The notes under the pieces: model-generated
Told to the model about the DNA's origin: nothing
Seen by the model: the letters and a program-made list of their open reading frames with translations, nothing else
Database searches by the model: none
Origin: a bacterium
Lineage (GTDB): Bacteria; Krumholzibacteriota; Krumholzibacteriia; Krumholzibacteriales; WJIX01
Direction of reading: 5' to 3'
Assembly: GCA_021160845.1 (NCBI GenBank)
Contig: JAGHBT010000097.1
Location: 1-7,974 of the forward strand
Length of the DNA: 7,974 nucleotides
Part shown: one piece after another, positions 7,048 through 7,974 of the stretch
Position numbering within the stretch: the stretch's first letter is position 1
Layout: every line of letters begins with the position of its first letter
Made by a program: the position numbers and the translations under genes

Positions 7048-7974
7048 TTATCTGAGGAGGATCATCTTTTTCGTATCAGAGTAATCTTCAGCGTTCATTC
7101 TGTAGAAATACACACCACTTGCTACATTCGCGCCTCTGTTGTTAATACCGTTCCAAGTTTCTGTATATCGACCGGCTTCGCGTACATCGTTCACAAGTGT
7201 ATTTACAAGCCTGCCGGCAACATCATATATCTGAATCGACACATGGCCTTTATTTTTCAAGTTGAATTTGATGGTGGTTGAGGGGTTAAAGGGATTTGGG
7301 CAGTTTTGATGCAGCTCGGTAAGATATTTAATTTCCGGATCGTCACTGTCTGTAATAGTGTCATTAATGCCATTTTCGAAGAACTCCCATACCTTGGCGA
7401 GGAATTCATTTCTTACAAGAGCGTTCTCAGGATCATTGTCGCGTATGGCCATGAAGCTGAACCCGGTTGTTACAGCCCGTCTGGCGCTGCCATTAGCAGT
7501 GGTATCATCCAGGCAGATAGCGGTGTAATAGGAGTCGCCATTATAATCGGGATATTGTAATCCATAAGCGGCTTTTGAATTATTAGTCTCCAGAACATCA
7601 AACTGGTTAATGAGCGGGCATCCCCCGAACGCGTAGAAATCATCAAGTCCGGCAAATGGAGAGCCCGTAACAGAAGTGATAAGTGGATTAATCACTCCGC
7701 CATTCGCGTCTCCACCTGTAAGATCATAGTAGCTGTAATTTAAAAACTCTATGCCTGTGCCGAGAATATCTGTCAGGAAGGTTGTAGCGCCGATGCTATT
7801 AAGATCACTAACTACACCGTCACCCATAACAAGAAGATTAGTCTTGTGGTTGTGGGGTGTGGCTCCCTCGTCATTTGCCCAGGCTTCGAGCAGCGCGCAG
7901 TCGTTTGACTCATCAGTTGTACCGTCACCGATGGTTCCTGAATTAAGATCACCGGAGTCCCAGATAATAGTATG
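7048..7974 (-). CDS. Exported protein of unknown function with type IX-like C-terminal sorting domain, 5' end outside window
   Basis: The last 308 residues of a larger protein. Although a Met codon occurs at 7827, the frame is open without a stop to the right edge and reads as sensible protein (TIIWDSGDL, CALLEAWAND, NLLVMGDGVVSDL), so the gene continues beyond the window. The visible part is rich in Asp, Asn, Gly and Thr, as in many secreted proteins. Its pattern (W-x-S-G-D-L, a Leu-rich helix, then NLLVMGDG) resembles a Rossmann-like or amidotransferase-like strand-helix-strand; this is a guess from pattern, not a family match. The tail begins at NCPNPFNP (bases 7282-7305) and ends KKMILLR, nearly the same ending as the neighbouring M1 peptidase; Cys replaces the usual Tyr in the motif. 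No catalytic motif is evident. It lies 30 bases upstream of the M1 gene and probably in its operon. Confidence 0.8.
   Translation of the reverse strand, partial: HTIIWDSGDLNSGTIGDGTTDESNDCALLEAWANDEGATPHNHKTNLLVMGDGVVSDLNSIGATTFLTDILGTGIEFLNYSYYDLTGGDANGGVINPLITSVTGSPFAGLDDFYAFGGCPLINQFDVLETNNSKAAYGLQYPDYNGDSYYTAICLDDTTANGSARRAVTTGFSFMAIRDNDPENALVRNEFLAKVWEFFENGINDTITDSDDPEIKYLTELHQNCPNPFNPSTTIKFNLKNKGHVSIQIYDVAGRLVNTLVNDVREAGRYTETWNGINNRGANVASGVYFYRMNAEDYSDTKKMILLR

Noticed and set aside
1..7974. Defence islands, CRISPR arrays, tRNA or rRNA genes, riboswitches, prophage or integrative elements
   Set aside because: No direct repeat arrays, cloverleaf-like segments, integrase or phage genes were seen, and coding sequence fills nearly all of the window.

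Overview
The window carries five protein-coding genes, two of them cut, and almost no non-coding space. The organism is probably an uncultured bacterium of the Fibrobacterota-Chlorobiota-Bacteroidota (FCB) superphylum or a neighbouring candidate phylum (Krumholzibacteriota, Eisenbacteria and Latescibacterota-like groups are plausible). The reasons are two adjacent leftward genes that end in a type IX-like C-terminal sorting domain (N-x-P-N-P-F-N-P ... KKMILLR) and a large M14 peptidase with a fused glutamine-amidotransferase-like tail. The phylum is an inference; the sequence holds no rRNA or other marker that would fix it.

Layout, left to right. Bases 1-124 are the damaged 5' side of the M14 gene. 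Bases 5-99 form an imperfect, ungapped inverted copy of 161-255, and the mismatch pattern looks more like sequencing error on a folded-back contig end than like biology. The M14-family gene (to 1978, + strand) lacks its zinc-binding N-terminal part. After a 119-base gap with a possible promoter come lepA (elongation factor 4) and hemW (heme chaperone, radical SAM), overlapping by 11 bases as one transcription unit. hemW meets a leftward gene tail to tail at 5005-5008, where one TTAA supplies both stop codons. That gene is a secreted M1-family metallopeptidase (5005-7017). Thirty bases upstream of it, in the same direction, lies the 3' part of another exported protein with the same sorting domain, which runs off the right edge.

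Functionally the window joins a housekeeping pair (translation factor and heme trafficking) to genes for protein or peptide breakdown, at least two of which encode proteins built for export across the inner membrane and probably onto the cell surface. Nothing here looks like a defence system, mobile element, CRISPR array or RNA gene, and I found no convincing new system. The points most worth checking are the inverted repeat at the left edge and the uncharacterised exported protein at the right edge.
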